From contig CP154956.1 in assembly GCA_039621445.1 (NCBI GenBank), positions 37,660,553 through 37,724,552 on the forward strand: DNA of 64,000 nt, given 5' to 3'. Shown here in pieces: positions 55,179 through 64,000 of the stretch. This stretch comes from Euglena gracilis (lineage: Eukaryota; Euglenida; Euglenophyceae; Euglenales). The notes beneath the pieces were generated by a model that did no database searches, was not told the DNA's origin, and was given only the letters and a program-made list of their open reading frames with translations. The position numbers and the translations under genes are program-made. Each line of letters begins with the position of its first letter. The first letter of the stretch is position 1.

Positions 55179-56111
55179 CGAACCCTGGGGGGTCATTTCC
55201 ACCAAAACCAGTCAGTCACTTTTCCCCCCGGAAAACCAGTCAGTCACCCCCCCCCAGGGGGCCAACAAACGTAAAAAAAAAAGAATTTTTCTGGCGCACT
55301 GGGTGCCGGGTCACTTTATTGGTTTGCTCACCCCCTCCCCAGGGGGTCCGGGCCAGAAATCAGCAACCCCCGGGGGGTCGGCCAGTGATATGGTCTTGGA
55401 CAGGGGGAGGGGGGGTGTCTTCTTTGATGGGTGAGGCCGATCTTGGGCAAATCCCTGATGAGTCTTTTTTGCAGGCCCTCGTCAACTCACAAACAACCAC
55501 ATTAAATGAGTAGTTCAGCGGTCACTCACGCACAACCATCATTGGCTTGTCCAAGATTGCTTTCCCATCCAGATCATGAGATGCTTTCAGCGCGGCCGTA
55601 GCGTCCTTGAATGTCACAGTCGCTGTTCCAATGTATGTCCCATATGGCGTAGTGTCGCAAACCACCTGCTCGAGTCAAGGTTTTGGTGCCAAAGATGGAT
55701 ATTGGACATCAGCCCACATTGGCGTTATTGACGACCTTGAATTCATTGGGTCCCGAAAAAATATTGTGAAATATTGGGGGGGGGTAACATGTTTTTTTTA
55801 CGAGGACATCGGGGCACAAAGTGATCACATCGGTTTTATCGACTTTTATCGCGATATCGGGGGGTCAATCCATCCAAATTTATCAGACCCCCCCGAAACC
55901 CAACATTGGTTTGCAATCACTTTTCCCGCCCAGCCAGCACCTCCTGGTGCGGACCCCCCTCCCGGGGTTGAGCGGCAAAAGAGTTTTTTTGCAACCCAGC
56001 AAAGGCGGGCGGGACCAAAAAATTTGTGGGACAAAGCGCAAAGCGTCGAAATTTTTTGAGAAAAGGGGTCACAAAACACCTCCAAAATTTGGCTAAAAAA
56101 TCCAACCCACC

Positions 56112-56640
56112 CGTATCCCTAACTCTAACCCTAACCCTAACCGAAACCCTAACCATATCCCTAACCCTAACTCTAACCCTAGCCCTAACCCTAACCGTAT
56201 CCCTAACCCTAACCCTAACCCGAACCCTATCCGTATCCCTGACCCTAACTGCATCCCTAACCCTAACCGTATCCCCAACCCAAACTCAAACCGTATCCCT
56301 GGCCCGAACCCTAACCCTAACCGTATCCCTAACCCTAACAATAACCGTAACACTGACCGTATCCCTAACCCTAACCCTAATCCCCAGCCCTAACCGTATC
56401 CCTAACCCTAACTCTAACCCTATCCCTAACCCTAACCCTAACTCTAACCCTAACCGAACCCTAACCCTAACTCTAACCCTAACCCTAACTCTAACCGTAT
56501 CCCTAACCCTAACTCTAACCCTTACCGTATCCCTAACCCTAACCCTAATCCCCAGCCCTAACCCTATCCGTTTCCCTAACCCTAACCCTAACTGTATCCC
56601 TAACCCTAACCCTAACTGTATCCCTAACCCTAACTCTAAT
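56112..56640 (-). repeat. Degenerate CCCTAA array (C-rich strand on +)
   Basis: About 85 units. CCCTAA is interspersed with CCGTATCCCTAA, CTCTAACC and CGAACCC variants, so 18-24-bp higher-order units are visible. Orientation is that of a left-hand chromosome end. A long ORF of TLTLT/SLTLT is translation of the repeat. Confidence 0.9.
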
Positions 56641-56784
56641 CCAATTTTTCAAAAATGGGACGTTTTTTTGCCAGTTTGGAGGTCATTCCAATGTGTTTTG
56701 ATGCATTTTCAGCCAAATTAAGAGAATAAAATTTTGAGGGGGGGGGCTTAAATTTCAAAAAAGGGGGGGGGTAATGCGGTTGAT

Positions 56785-56905
56785 TGGAGGTCGGGCCGAC
56801 CTGGTCGGCCCGACCTCCAGTGGTCGATAACGGCCAGGTCGGGCCGACCATGGTCGGGCCGACCATAGGTCGGGCCGACCATGGTCGGTACGACCTCCGG
56901 GATCG
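56785..56905. repeat. GGTCGGCCCGACC palindrome cluster
   Basis: GGAGGTCGGGCCGACCTGGT and GGCCCGACCTCCAGTGGTCG form an inverted pair, followed by three more GGTCGGGCCGACCATGGT units and the tail GTACGACCTCCGGGATCGTC. Confidence 0.75.
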
Positions 56906-57112
56906 TCATAGCCAATCATCCGCCCGGGGCCACCCACCCCCCACCTCCCAGGTTGGGGGGGGGGTTGACCCCCCCACCAGGCCTTCCCATTCTGCCCTGA
57001 TGGAGGGTCAAATGGAGATTCAGAAAACTGGGATCCAGTCGCTCATGATTGATAAAAATCCCGGGAAAGGTGATACTTCGCGTGTTTCATCAGTGTGTGC
57101 GTGGTGCGTGCG

Positions 57113-57265
<153 letters not shown>

Positions 57266-57639
57266 GGACCCCGGAGGGTCGCAGCCGGCTGGAAAAAGGT
57301 GCTGGCTGGACCCCCCCCTCCCAGAGAGCGGGGCAGGGCAGAACGGGAATCGGCCAAACAGCCAGAGTGGTGGGTGGGGGGGCCCCACCCCCTTCGACCA
57401 CCCCCCCCACCACCTCTTCCCCAACAATTTTTGGACCCGAAAAAATTTCCGGCGCCTTTGGCGCTGGGTGTTGTTTTGACCCATTTTGGGACCCATATGG
57501 GAGGTGGGAGGTCCCTCAAACCCCCATTTTTTCACACCTTCCAAAAATTCAACATTTTCTCAAAATTTTGGTTTTGAAGCAAAAAAAAAATGCCATTGAA
57601 AGTCCAAAAAAATTCAAAGAGAAAAAATGTCAGTTAAAT

Positions 57640-57740
57640 TTAAATCGGCGTTTGGGACGCCGGGTTCAGGACAGAACCGGCGCCCCCCCCCCCCCACGGG
57701 TTTTCCGGACGCCGGTTCTGTCCTAAAACCCGGAGTTAGG
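57640..57740. repeat. GACGCCGGTTCTGTCC palindrome block
   Basis: GGGACGCCGGGTTCAGGACA on the left and the inverted GGACGCCGGTTCTGTCCTAA on the right, separated by a C-run. Confidence 0.8.
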
Positions 57741-57837
57741 GGTTAGGGAGGGTTTGAACCATGTAGCACAATGAAACTTGCAATTTGGGGACCACTGGGG
57801 TGGATATCCAATTTTGGTGAACACTGGCCCTTTTTTG

Positions 57838-58010
57838 GAAATAGAGTACAATGCAGCGTGGAAAAATCTGATCACCACCGCTGGCCGTCTGTTGAAAAGA
57901 GCTTTCGATCAAGGGGTAATTTGGAACCCTGACGTTGCACGCAGCTGGAGATACGCTCGCGATCGTCGGATCGTCCAGAATCTCAGTCGAAATTTGTGGT
58001 GATTTTGGTG
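57838..58010 (+). repeat. AWKNLITTAGRLLKRAF repeat, copy 4
   Basis: Reads EIEYNAAWKNLITTAGRLLK, RAFDQGVIWNPDVARSWRYA and RDRRIVQNLS. This is the longest copy. It lies between the two outward-facing telomere-like arrays. Confidence 0.6.
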
Positions 58011-58693
58011 CTGTTTGGTTTCAGAAGCATAAGCCAAACAGAAACCATTTTTCTGTTCGAATCGACGACGTGAGGGGTCCAGGGGGATACAAGAATTGTA
58101 AATTAGGATTTCCCAGTGACATGAAATAAGAGTACCAGGCGGTGAGGCTGAATTTGGCGGTGATCACTAGTCGTCTGATGAAAAGAGCTTTCGATTGAGG
58201 GGTGGGTTTGCACCTGAACGATTGAGACGACCCCCCTTCGTGCCCCATACACCCCCATTGTATGAATATTGAAGGTTCGTTTTGCGGGGTAACGGGGGGG
58301 GGTCACAGGGGGGGGGTCATAGGGGTAGCACCCCCAAAAAGCACTCCCGGGTCTGCCATGCCCCCCCATATAAGACCCCCCTCAAGATCCAAAATTCCAG
58401 GGGGGGGCATGGTATTCTGGTTATGGTATCCAGGGTTTACCCCCCCCCCCCGTCAGCCGACCCCGGCTCCCGGCAACCGAGAGCGACCATGGTCGACCCC
58501 CACTACCCCCCAGGATAAATCTACCCCTCGCCGACCCCCTCTGCATGAAGCGTTGGGTTGATGTTGATACCTTTGTTCTTTTCACCGCAGTCATCTGGGC
58601 TCCTCCTCTACCCTGGGGGTCCAGGGGGATCCTTCCAGGCTGCTGGGCTGGACCCACTGGAACCCGAAAACAGGGAAAAAGCCCAAATCCAGA

Positions 58694-59080
58694 TGGGGTT
58701 AGGGTTAGGGATACGGTTAGGGCTGGGGATTAGGGTTAGGGTTAGGGATACGGTATTGTTAGGGTTAGGGATACGGTTAGGGTTAGGGTTCGGGCCACGG
58801 ATACGGTTTGAGTTTGGGTTGGGGATACGGTCAGGGTTAGGGTTGCAGTTAGGGTTCGGGTTAGGGTTAGAGTTAGGGTTAGGGCTAGGGTTAGAGTTAG
58901 GGTTAGGGATACGGTTAGGGCTGGGGATTAGGGTTAGGGTTAGGGATACGGTTAGGGTTAGGGTCAGGGTTAGAGTTAGGGTTAGGGATACGGTTAGGGT
59001 TAGAGTCAGGGCTAGGGTTAGAGTGAGGGATACGGTTAGGGCTGGGGATTAGGGTTGGGGTTAGGGATACAGTTAGGTTA
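58694..59080 (+). repeat. Degenerate TTAGGG array (G-rich strand on +)
   Basis: About 60 units with the same variant set as the 56112 array (GGGATACGGTTAGGG, GCTGGGGATTAGGG), in the opposite orientation. It directly precedes the GCACACACAAGGGG tandem block. Confidence 0.9.
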
Positions 59081-59084
59081 TTTT

Positions 59085-59660
59085 GGGCGGGGGGTGTAGG
59101 CCGACTAAGTTAGCACAAAGGGAGTTTGTTGGGGGGCGCGTTTTGGCCATCCTTGCCTTGCACACACAAGGGGATATTGTTATTTTGGGCGGGGGGGGGT
59201 CCGGGGGGGGGGGGGCGGCAGCCCCCCCCCCCCCCCGGAGGAGGCCGCAGGCTGAATAAGTGAGCACAAAGAGAGTTTGTTTGGGGGCGCGTTTTGGCCA
59301 TCCTTGCCTTGCACACACAAAAGAGGTTTTGTTAGGATGCGCGTTTTGTCCACCCTTGCCTTGCACACACAAGGGGATATTGTTATTTTGGGCGGGGGGG
59401 GGGTCCGGGGGGGGGGGGCGGCAGCCCCCCCCCCGGAGGAGGCCGTAGGCCGACTAAGTTAGCACAAAGGGAGTTTGTTGGGGGGCGCGTTTTGACCATC
59501 CTTGCCTTGCACACACAAAAAGATTCTGTCAGGATGCGCGTTCTGTCCACCCTTGCCTTGCCCACACAAGGGGATATTGTTATTTTGGGCGGGGGGGGGG
59601 GGGTCCGGGGGGGCGGCAGCCCCCCCCCCCCCCCGAGGAGGGCGTAGGCCGACTAAGTTC
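59085..59660. repeat. GCACACACAAGGGGATATTG tandem repeat, about four units
   Basis: Directly follows the TTAGGG array. Units carry GTTAGCACAAAGGGAGTTTG, GCGCGTTTTGGCCATCC and the GGAGGCCGTAGGCCGACTAA end. Most similar to each other, so probably expanded locally. Confidence 0.85.
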
Positions 59661-59824
59661 ATTAGGGTCTCTTTCTTTAACATAGGACGTTTTTTTGCCA
59701 GTTTCAAGCTCATTCTAATGTTTTTCCATGCATTTTGAGTCAAATTTTACTGAATACTGCTTCAAGTTTCCGGGGGGGGGGGGGCTTAAAAATCAAAAAA
59801 GGGGGGGGGTAATGCGGATGATTG

Positions 59825-59945
59825 GAGGTCGGGCCGACCTGGTCGGCCCGACCTCCAATGGTCGATAGGCCATAGCCAACGGTCGGCCCGACCTAGGTCG
59901 GCCCGACCATGGTCGGTACGACCTCCGGGATCGTCGTAGCCAATC
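59825..59945. repeat. GGTCGGCCCGACC palindrome cluster
   Basis: Close copy of the 56785 cluster including the tail GTACGACCTCCGGGATCGTC and CCAATCATCCGC. Both clusters lie near telomere-like arrays. Confidence 0.75.
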
Positions 59946-60050
59946 ATCCGCACGGAGCCGGGGTGGGTCGACCCCCCCCCACCCACCAGCATTTTCACCA
60001 ATTTTGTGAAAACGGGGATGTTGGCCAGGGAATTTTTTTGAATTTTTTTT

Positions 60051-61463
60051 AAAAACGTGTTCAGCCCGCCAAATGCCTGCCCTGAAATTCGTGGTCATGA
60101 ACACGTTTTCAATGACGGCATTTGTGGCAATGACACGTTTTCAGTGACGGCATTTGTGGCAATGACACGTTTTCAGTGACGGCATCTGTGGCAAGGACAC
60201 GTTTTCAGTGACGGCATTTGTGGCAATGACACGTTTTCAATGAGGGCATTTGTGGCAACCCTGAGTAAAAAGCAAAAAACGCTGTCATGAGAAATCGGAG
60301 TGCGGTTGAGAGGCCGGGTGGTCCTCAACAGGTGAGGCGGGTCGGGGGCACTCTACAACACGACAACAAGAAGGCTTGGTTGCCTTGGCACAAGGACAGG
60401 GAAGGGACGAAAATCACGGCACACGACAGGCTTTACACAAAAAAGAGCCATACTTTGGTGGCCGCCGCAAATCATAAGCGTTGGACCAGTTCACCCCCTT
60501 CAGCAACTGGTCCAACTCTTCAGGCTGCAACACGTCTGCTGGAGGCCGAACCGCCGTTGACACTGCCTTCCGCGCGCGTTCGCGCTCCAGGGAACGCGAA
60601 AAAATCTCGTTGAACTGGGGGAATTGGCGCTCTGAGGAGGGCAAACCTACTCCCTCGGTGGTTGTTTTGCGGAATGCCCGAGCGACGGCATTCACGTATG
60701 TCTGAAAAGAGGTTGCCGAACGATTCCCTGAAACGAACAAAGTTCCCGACTGCTGCTCACGTTGAGCCACACATTGTTCGATGACGCTCGCCTCATCGAA
60801 CAACAGGCTGGGTTCCAGCTCCCATCCCGTCCAGGCAACAAAGAAAGCATCCAGCTCAGGATAACAGGCTTGCCGATGTTGACACAGTTTGGCGAACTCC
60901 AAACAGTTGGCAACAGCAGCAAGCTCTGCACCCAGGGTGCCGGACTTTTTCTTTGTATTGCCCTGTGCCAGCAAGGTGCCATGAAGGGGGTCAACCTTCG
61001 GCTTCTTGGCATCTTGCTGGTATACCGCAAGAGCAGCCAGGAACAGTTCCGTCCTAGGGGGAGGTGGCAAAAGACCATTCACAAAGTTTGCCGTGCGTTT
61101 AGCCATATTGGCAGGGCTGCGGGAAAAAGAAAAAAAAGAAAGAAAACACGTTTTCAGTGAGGGCATTTGTGGCAATGACACGTTTTCAGTGACGGCATCT
61201 GTGGCAAGGACACGTTTTCAGTGACGGCATTTGTGGCAATGACACGTTTTAAGTGACGGCATCTGTGGCAAGGACACGTTTTCAGTGACGGCATTTGTGG
61301 CAATGACACGTTTTCAGTGACGGCATCTGTGTTCAGGCACGTTTTCAGTGAGGGCATCGTTTTTTGGGTCCGAATTTCACAAATTCGCGTTTTTGACCCC
61401 TTGCGTGAATCATGACCACGAATTTCAGGGCAGGCATTTGGCGGGCTCTGAAAACGTTTTTAA
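60051..61463 (-). mobile_element. TIR element B with one ORF and subterminal 31-bp repeats
   Basis: Inverted termini of about 50 bp: AAAAACGTGTTCAGCCCGCC at 60051 with ATGCCTGCCCTGAAATTCGT following, and the reverse complement at 61410-61463. Inside each end is a tandem array of a 31-bp unit (CACGTTTTCAGTGACGGCAT plus TTGTGGCAATGA), about five units on the left (60106-60260) and about six on the right (61146-61350), in the same orientation. A 230-residue ORF lies between them on the - strand. A solo copy of the terminus lies at about 55070-55178. It directly abuts element C. Confidence 0.75.
60414..61106 (-). CDS. Element B protein: TANxVxxxL family with C-terminal CxxC remnant
   Basis: Start chosen at the ATG at 61106 (MAKRTANFVNGLLPPPPRTE), because similarity with the element C protein begins there; the frame is open further upstream but runs into the 31-bp repeats. 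230 aa. Residues about 1-115 align with element C across VDPLHGTLLA, LEFAKLCQHR, LDAFFVAWTGWELEP and LFDEASVIEQ. The next part, SATSFQTYVNAVARAFRK, is a predicted helix pair, faintly like a recombinase SAM-like domain. The end is RRPPKYGSFLCKACRVP, the last strand and CxxC of the PHD-like finger seen complete in element A. The rest of the finger is missing, so this ORF probably carries an internal deletion. No catalytic motif is visible. Function unknown; DNA-binding or transposition-related is a guess. Confidence 0.6.
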   Translation of the reverse strand: MAKRTANFVNGLLPPPPRTELFLAALAVYQQDAKKPKVDPLHGTLLAQGNTKKKSGTLGAELAAVANCLEFAKLCQHRQACYPELDAFFVAWTGWELEPSLLFDEASVIEQCVAQREQQSGTLFVSGNRSATSFQTYVNAVARAFRKTTTEGVGLPSSERQFPQFNEIFSRSLERERARKAVSTAVRPPADVLQPEELDQLLKGVNWSNAYDLRRPPKYGSFLCKACRVP

Positions 61464-61468
61464 ACAAA

Positions 61469-62110
61469 TTATATCCGTGGACTGAGGCCCAAGACACACA
61501 CTGTGTCTCGTGGACTGAGTCCACGAGACACAGTGTGTGTCCCCGTGGACTGGGACACACACTGTGTCTCGTGGACTGGCAGTCCACGAGACACAGTGTG
61601 TGTCCCCGTGGACTGGGACACACACTGTGTCTCGTGGACTGAAAAATAAAAGGTGTTTGCCAGAAATGCGAGGTGTTCTACATCTAATGCAATGCAGCAG
61701 GGCAGTGGAAAGATGGTCACCGGACAACCGTGAGCTGTAACAGCTGAGAGACAGTTGGCGCGGCGTTGTTGCTGAGCTTGATTGATGAGGGTAGCCTCAT
61801 CAAACAAATATCTGGGGTCAATGACCCAACCAGCCCATGCGGAAAAAAAGCCATCCAGGTCCTCATACTGAGCGTTCAGATGTTTACACACCTGCTGGAA
61901 CTCCAACAGGCGTGTAACAGCTACACGCTCAGCCTTTGCGGTCCCTTTTGGCTTCTCTTCCAACACGTTGGCCAACAACGTACCGTGTATTGGGTCAACA
62001 GCAGGGCCCTTCTGCAAATCGACCAAATACTTTTCCAGTGTAGCAACAAATTCATCTGGTTTCGGGGGTCGGCGGAGCATGCGGTCCACACTGTTTGCGG
62101 TCTTCTTCAT
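61469..62110 (-). pseudogene. MKKTANSVD protein, C-terminally replaced (element C)
   Basis: Starts at the ATG at 62110 (MKKTANSVDRMLRRPPKPDE). The first about 113 residues are the conserved family domain: VDPIHGTLLANV, LEFQQVCKHL, DLDGFFSAWAGWVIDP and LFDEATLINQ. After that the frame runs into the 3' part of the element and then the CACGAGACACAGTG palindromes (residues VSQSTGTHTVSRGL), which is not protein-like. The zinc finger present in A is absent, so the copy is a 3'-deleted derivative. Confidence 0.6.
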
Positions 62111-62612
62111 TTTCCGAAAGAAAAAACTGCAAGGACAGGTAGTGGAATGTGGTAAAACTTGTCCACGAGAAACCTTTATGCTCTAAGCCAAAAGTTGCCG
62201 AAAGGCCAAGTTATTGGGGGGCACTTGTTGGTCGGACCAGTGGGAATTCTTGATTTTTTCAGTTCACGAGGACACACACTGTGTCTCGTGGACTGGCAGT
62301 CCACGAGACACAGTGTGTGTCCCCGTGGACTGGGACACACACTCTTTCCCGTGGACTGGCAGTGCACGAGACACAGTGTGTGTCCTTGTGAACTGAAAAT
62401 TTGACAAAAAATCGCAAAAAAATACGGGGTAGACATTGCGTGGCTAAGTTCCACGAGACACAGTGTGTGTCTTGGGCCTCTTAGTCAACGGATATAGACA
62501 AAAATCGTCCATTGTAACCCGGACACACCGTGTACCCGGGTTATGGGCGCCTTCGGCGCCCATAACCCGGACACACGGTGTGTCCGGGTGACATGGACGA
62601 TTTTTGTGTAGT
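61470..62612 (-). mobile_element. TIR element C, inverted duplicate of A
   Basis: The core 61470-62496 has ends ATATCCGTGGACTGAGGCCC and GGGCCTCTTAGTCAACGGAT. Palindromic GACACACACTGTGTCTCGTG arrays lie inside both ends, and the outer palindrome is at 62497-62612. The arrangement mirrors element A at 41.3-42.4 kb. It abuts element B, whose ORF is a distant relative with different termini. Confidence 0.7.
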
Positions 62613-62715
62613 GGCTGAGCCCAGATTTCAGCCTGAAAACGTGTTCAGGGGCCCCCTTCGGGGGCCCCTGGCTGAACACGTTTTCAGGCTGAAATCTGGG
62701 CTCAGCCACAATTTG
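62613..62715. repeat. Long palindrome with CTTCGG centre
   Basis: GGCTGAGCCCAGATTTCAGC and CTGAAAACGTGTTCAGGGGC on the left arm, exact inverted copies on the right, meeting at GGGGCCCCCTTCGGGGGCCC. Directly next to element C. Confidence 0.9.
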
Positions 62716-62719
62716 TGTA

Positions 62720-64000
62720 TAGAAAATGAACCCAAAATGTATGATTTTTTGATGGAAACAGGCTTGTGCTTTGGGGGTGGGGTGCTGTTGCTGCCCCTGG
62801 CAGGCACCCCCCCCCCCGGGGTCTGGGGGAGACCCAGACAATTTTCATTGAAAAATGGTGTTTTCCGGGCCCCCGGCGCCGGGGTCGGATGGGGTGCTAT
62901 GGGGCACCTCATCGGGGGGGGGGGTCGCGGGGGATTGTGGCAGCCTCAACGGGTCATGTGTGACCACACAACGTCACATGGGACCTATTTTTAGAACTTT
63001 TGGGTCCAAAAATACCCTCACCCCCCCCTATTTGGCTACTGGCCGGGCTCCTTCAGACCCCAATTAGCCAATTAGGGGGGGGGGACAATTAGGGGCTCGA
63101 GGACCCCTGCCCCCAAATTTTTTCCCTGTACAAAATTTGTCGATTTTTTGTGCATAGTTGGATTGGTCATGACTTTTTCTGATCCGGCGAATTTTAAATT
63201 TTTTTTCTTCGAAACGGACGTTTTTGGGGGGTTTTCTGAGCCCTTTTTGCGGCCTTGCCGAAATTGGCCAGTCTTGTCCCGGAGGCCAATTAGCCAATTA
63301 TGGGGGGGAGGGTGCATCAAACTAGGAATTTATCACACATTGGCAATTTTGATTCCTAATTTGGGGAGATCAGGCGGTGACTTTGGGTTTTTCGGGCGGG
63401 ACCCCCCCACCCCCCCCCTCTTCATTGGAAATACATGGCGGTGAACTTCACCGGTGAACTTCACCGGTGAAGTTTCTCCATTGAAATTCCTTTAGGGGCG
63501 AAGCCCCCAACCCCCCCCCCCCACCCCTGCCTAACCTCCTGGGTGTTAACTCCTAATTAGGTGCCATTTTTTGGCTCCTACTGGAATGCGGAAACACTTC
63601 ATGTGTGGGTTGCGGGGGGGGGGGGGTGCGGGCACCCCCCCCTGTGGGGTGGACACCCGAATTATATCGAGAACTGTGTCCCAGACGCCGGTTCGGGCGG
63701 GAAACCTGTGCCTGGGACGCCGGTTCGGGCTACCGCCCGAACCGGCGTCCCAGGCACAGGTTTCCCGCCCGAACCGGCGTCTGGGACACAGTTTTTGAAA
63801 CCGTGGCTAGGGGGCTCCGGTTTCATGCCCGAACCGGCGGCTAGGGAATCACGGCCAATTTCGCCCAAAATACCCATGTTTGGGGCAGTTTTGGGCAATT
63901 TTGGCCCAAATGGGCGGCCGGTCAAAAATGGCAGATTTCATACTTATGAAGGCATGTTACCCATTAATCGAAAGCTCTTTTAACTTTCGACAGATGGCCA
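62720..64000. other. Right-edge repeat region
   Basis: G/C-run blocks, a short CGGTGAACTTCACCGGTGAA palindrome (about 63440-63470), the large palindrome at 63675-63790 and a partial AWKNLITTAG repeat at the edge. No supported gene. Confidence 0.6.
63675..63790. repeat. Perfect ~50-bp-arm palindrome
   Basis: Arms start CCCAGACGCCGGTTCGGGCG and GGGAAACCTGTGCCTGGGAC and return as exact reverse complements, centred near 63731 (GGTTCGGGCTACCGCCCGAACC). Same GACGCCGG core as the blocks at 46440 and 57640. Confidence 0.9.

Larger units (their letters stand above)
53561..56111. other. Repeat spacer between telomere-like arrays
   Basis: A mosaic of GGTCGGCCCGACC and GGTCGCTAGCGACC palindromes, two AWKNLITTAG repeat copies, a partial GCACACACAAGGGG repeat, a solo element-B terminus, AACCAGTCAGTCAC-type units (55198-55260) and a CCAGCCAGCACC-type piece (about 55925-56060). 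No supported gene. Confidence 0.6.

Noticed and set aside
56026-56721. 231-codon ORF of TLTLT/SLTLT repeats (and its G-strand counterparts at 58558-59052)
   Set aside because: Translation of degenerate telomere-like repeats; no protein composition outside the repeat.
60106-60260. CRISPR-like direct repeats
   Set aside because: The 31-bp units are contiguous with no unique spacers, lie inside a TIR element, and the genome is eukaryotic.
60414-61106. Calling the element B protein a tyrosine recombinase
   Set aside because: Only a faint SAM-like helix pair is seen; no R, HxxR or Y catalytic motif is present in the ORF.

Overview
The window looks like nuclear DNA of a unicellular eukaryote, most likely an alga or other protist. 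The left 33 kb carries intron-rich genes whose exons are short (about 35-340 nt) and GC-rich. Their introns are T-rich, full of poly-G/poly-C runs, and end in AG. Interstitial TTAGGG-type arrays lie on the right. There are no bacterial operons, and I saw no rRNA or tRNA genes. I do not assign a lineage. The exon models were built by hand from reading-frame and intron-phase consistency, not from transcripts or searches.

Left arm (1-33.4 kb), all genes on the + strand: (1) the 3' part of a multi-EF-hand calcium-binding protein (1-2244); (2) a small protein with a Tudor/SH3-like module (about 2411-4384), possibly the C-terminal part of gene 1; (3) a complete DUF1308/UPF0415 (human C7orf25-type) gene in 12 exons (9739-18428); (4) an SNF1/AMPK-related (CAMK-type) Ser/Thr kinase in about 17 exons, with a coiled coil and a UBA-like tail (19862-27465); (5) a PF03407-like nucleotide-diphospho-sugar glycosyltransferase in 7 exons (29341-33355). 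Their introns and spacers contain several families of short terminal-inverted-repeat (TIR) elements. At least one intron (26850-27120) is made almost entirely of one such element and uses a GC-AG splice pair, so these behave like introner elements.

Middle (33.5-39.2 kb): a DIRS-type tyrosine-recombinase retrotransposon. It has gag-like, RT, RNase H, adenine-methyltransferase and tyrosine recombinase (YR) domains, with inverted and direct terminal repeats instead of LTRs. RT is split between two frames by a one-base shift. A degenerate second terminus lies just beyond it.

Right arm (39.2-64 kb): a gene-poor region that looks subtelomeric. It is built from tandem repeats, large palindromes, an about 1.2 kb direct segmental duplication (about 47.0-48.2 and 51.3-52.7 kb), an about 1.1 kb inverted duplication (41.3-42.4 and 61.5-62.6 kb), and degenerate CCCTAA/TTAGGG arrays. 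Two arrays enclose an about 2 kb segment in the orientation of true chromosome ends. The most novel-looking item is a family of compact TIR elements (three copies: 41.3-42.4, 60.05-61.46 and 61.47-62.6 kb). They carry related ORFs with a conserved N-terminal domain and, in two copies, remnants of a C-terminal PHD-like zinc finger. They look like deletion derivatives of a larger element I do not recognise. A small coding fragment on the - strand (about 50.7-51.1 kb) may be a real gene.
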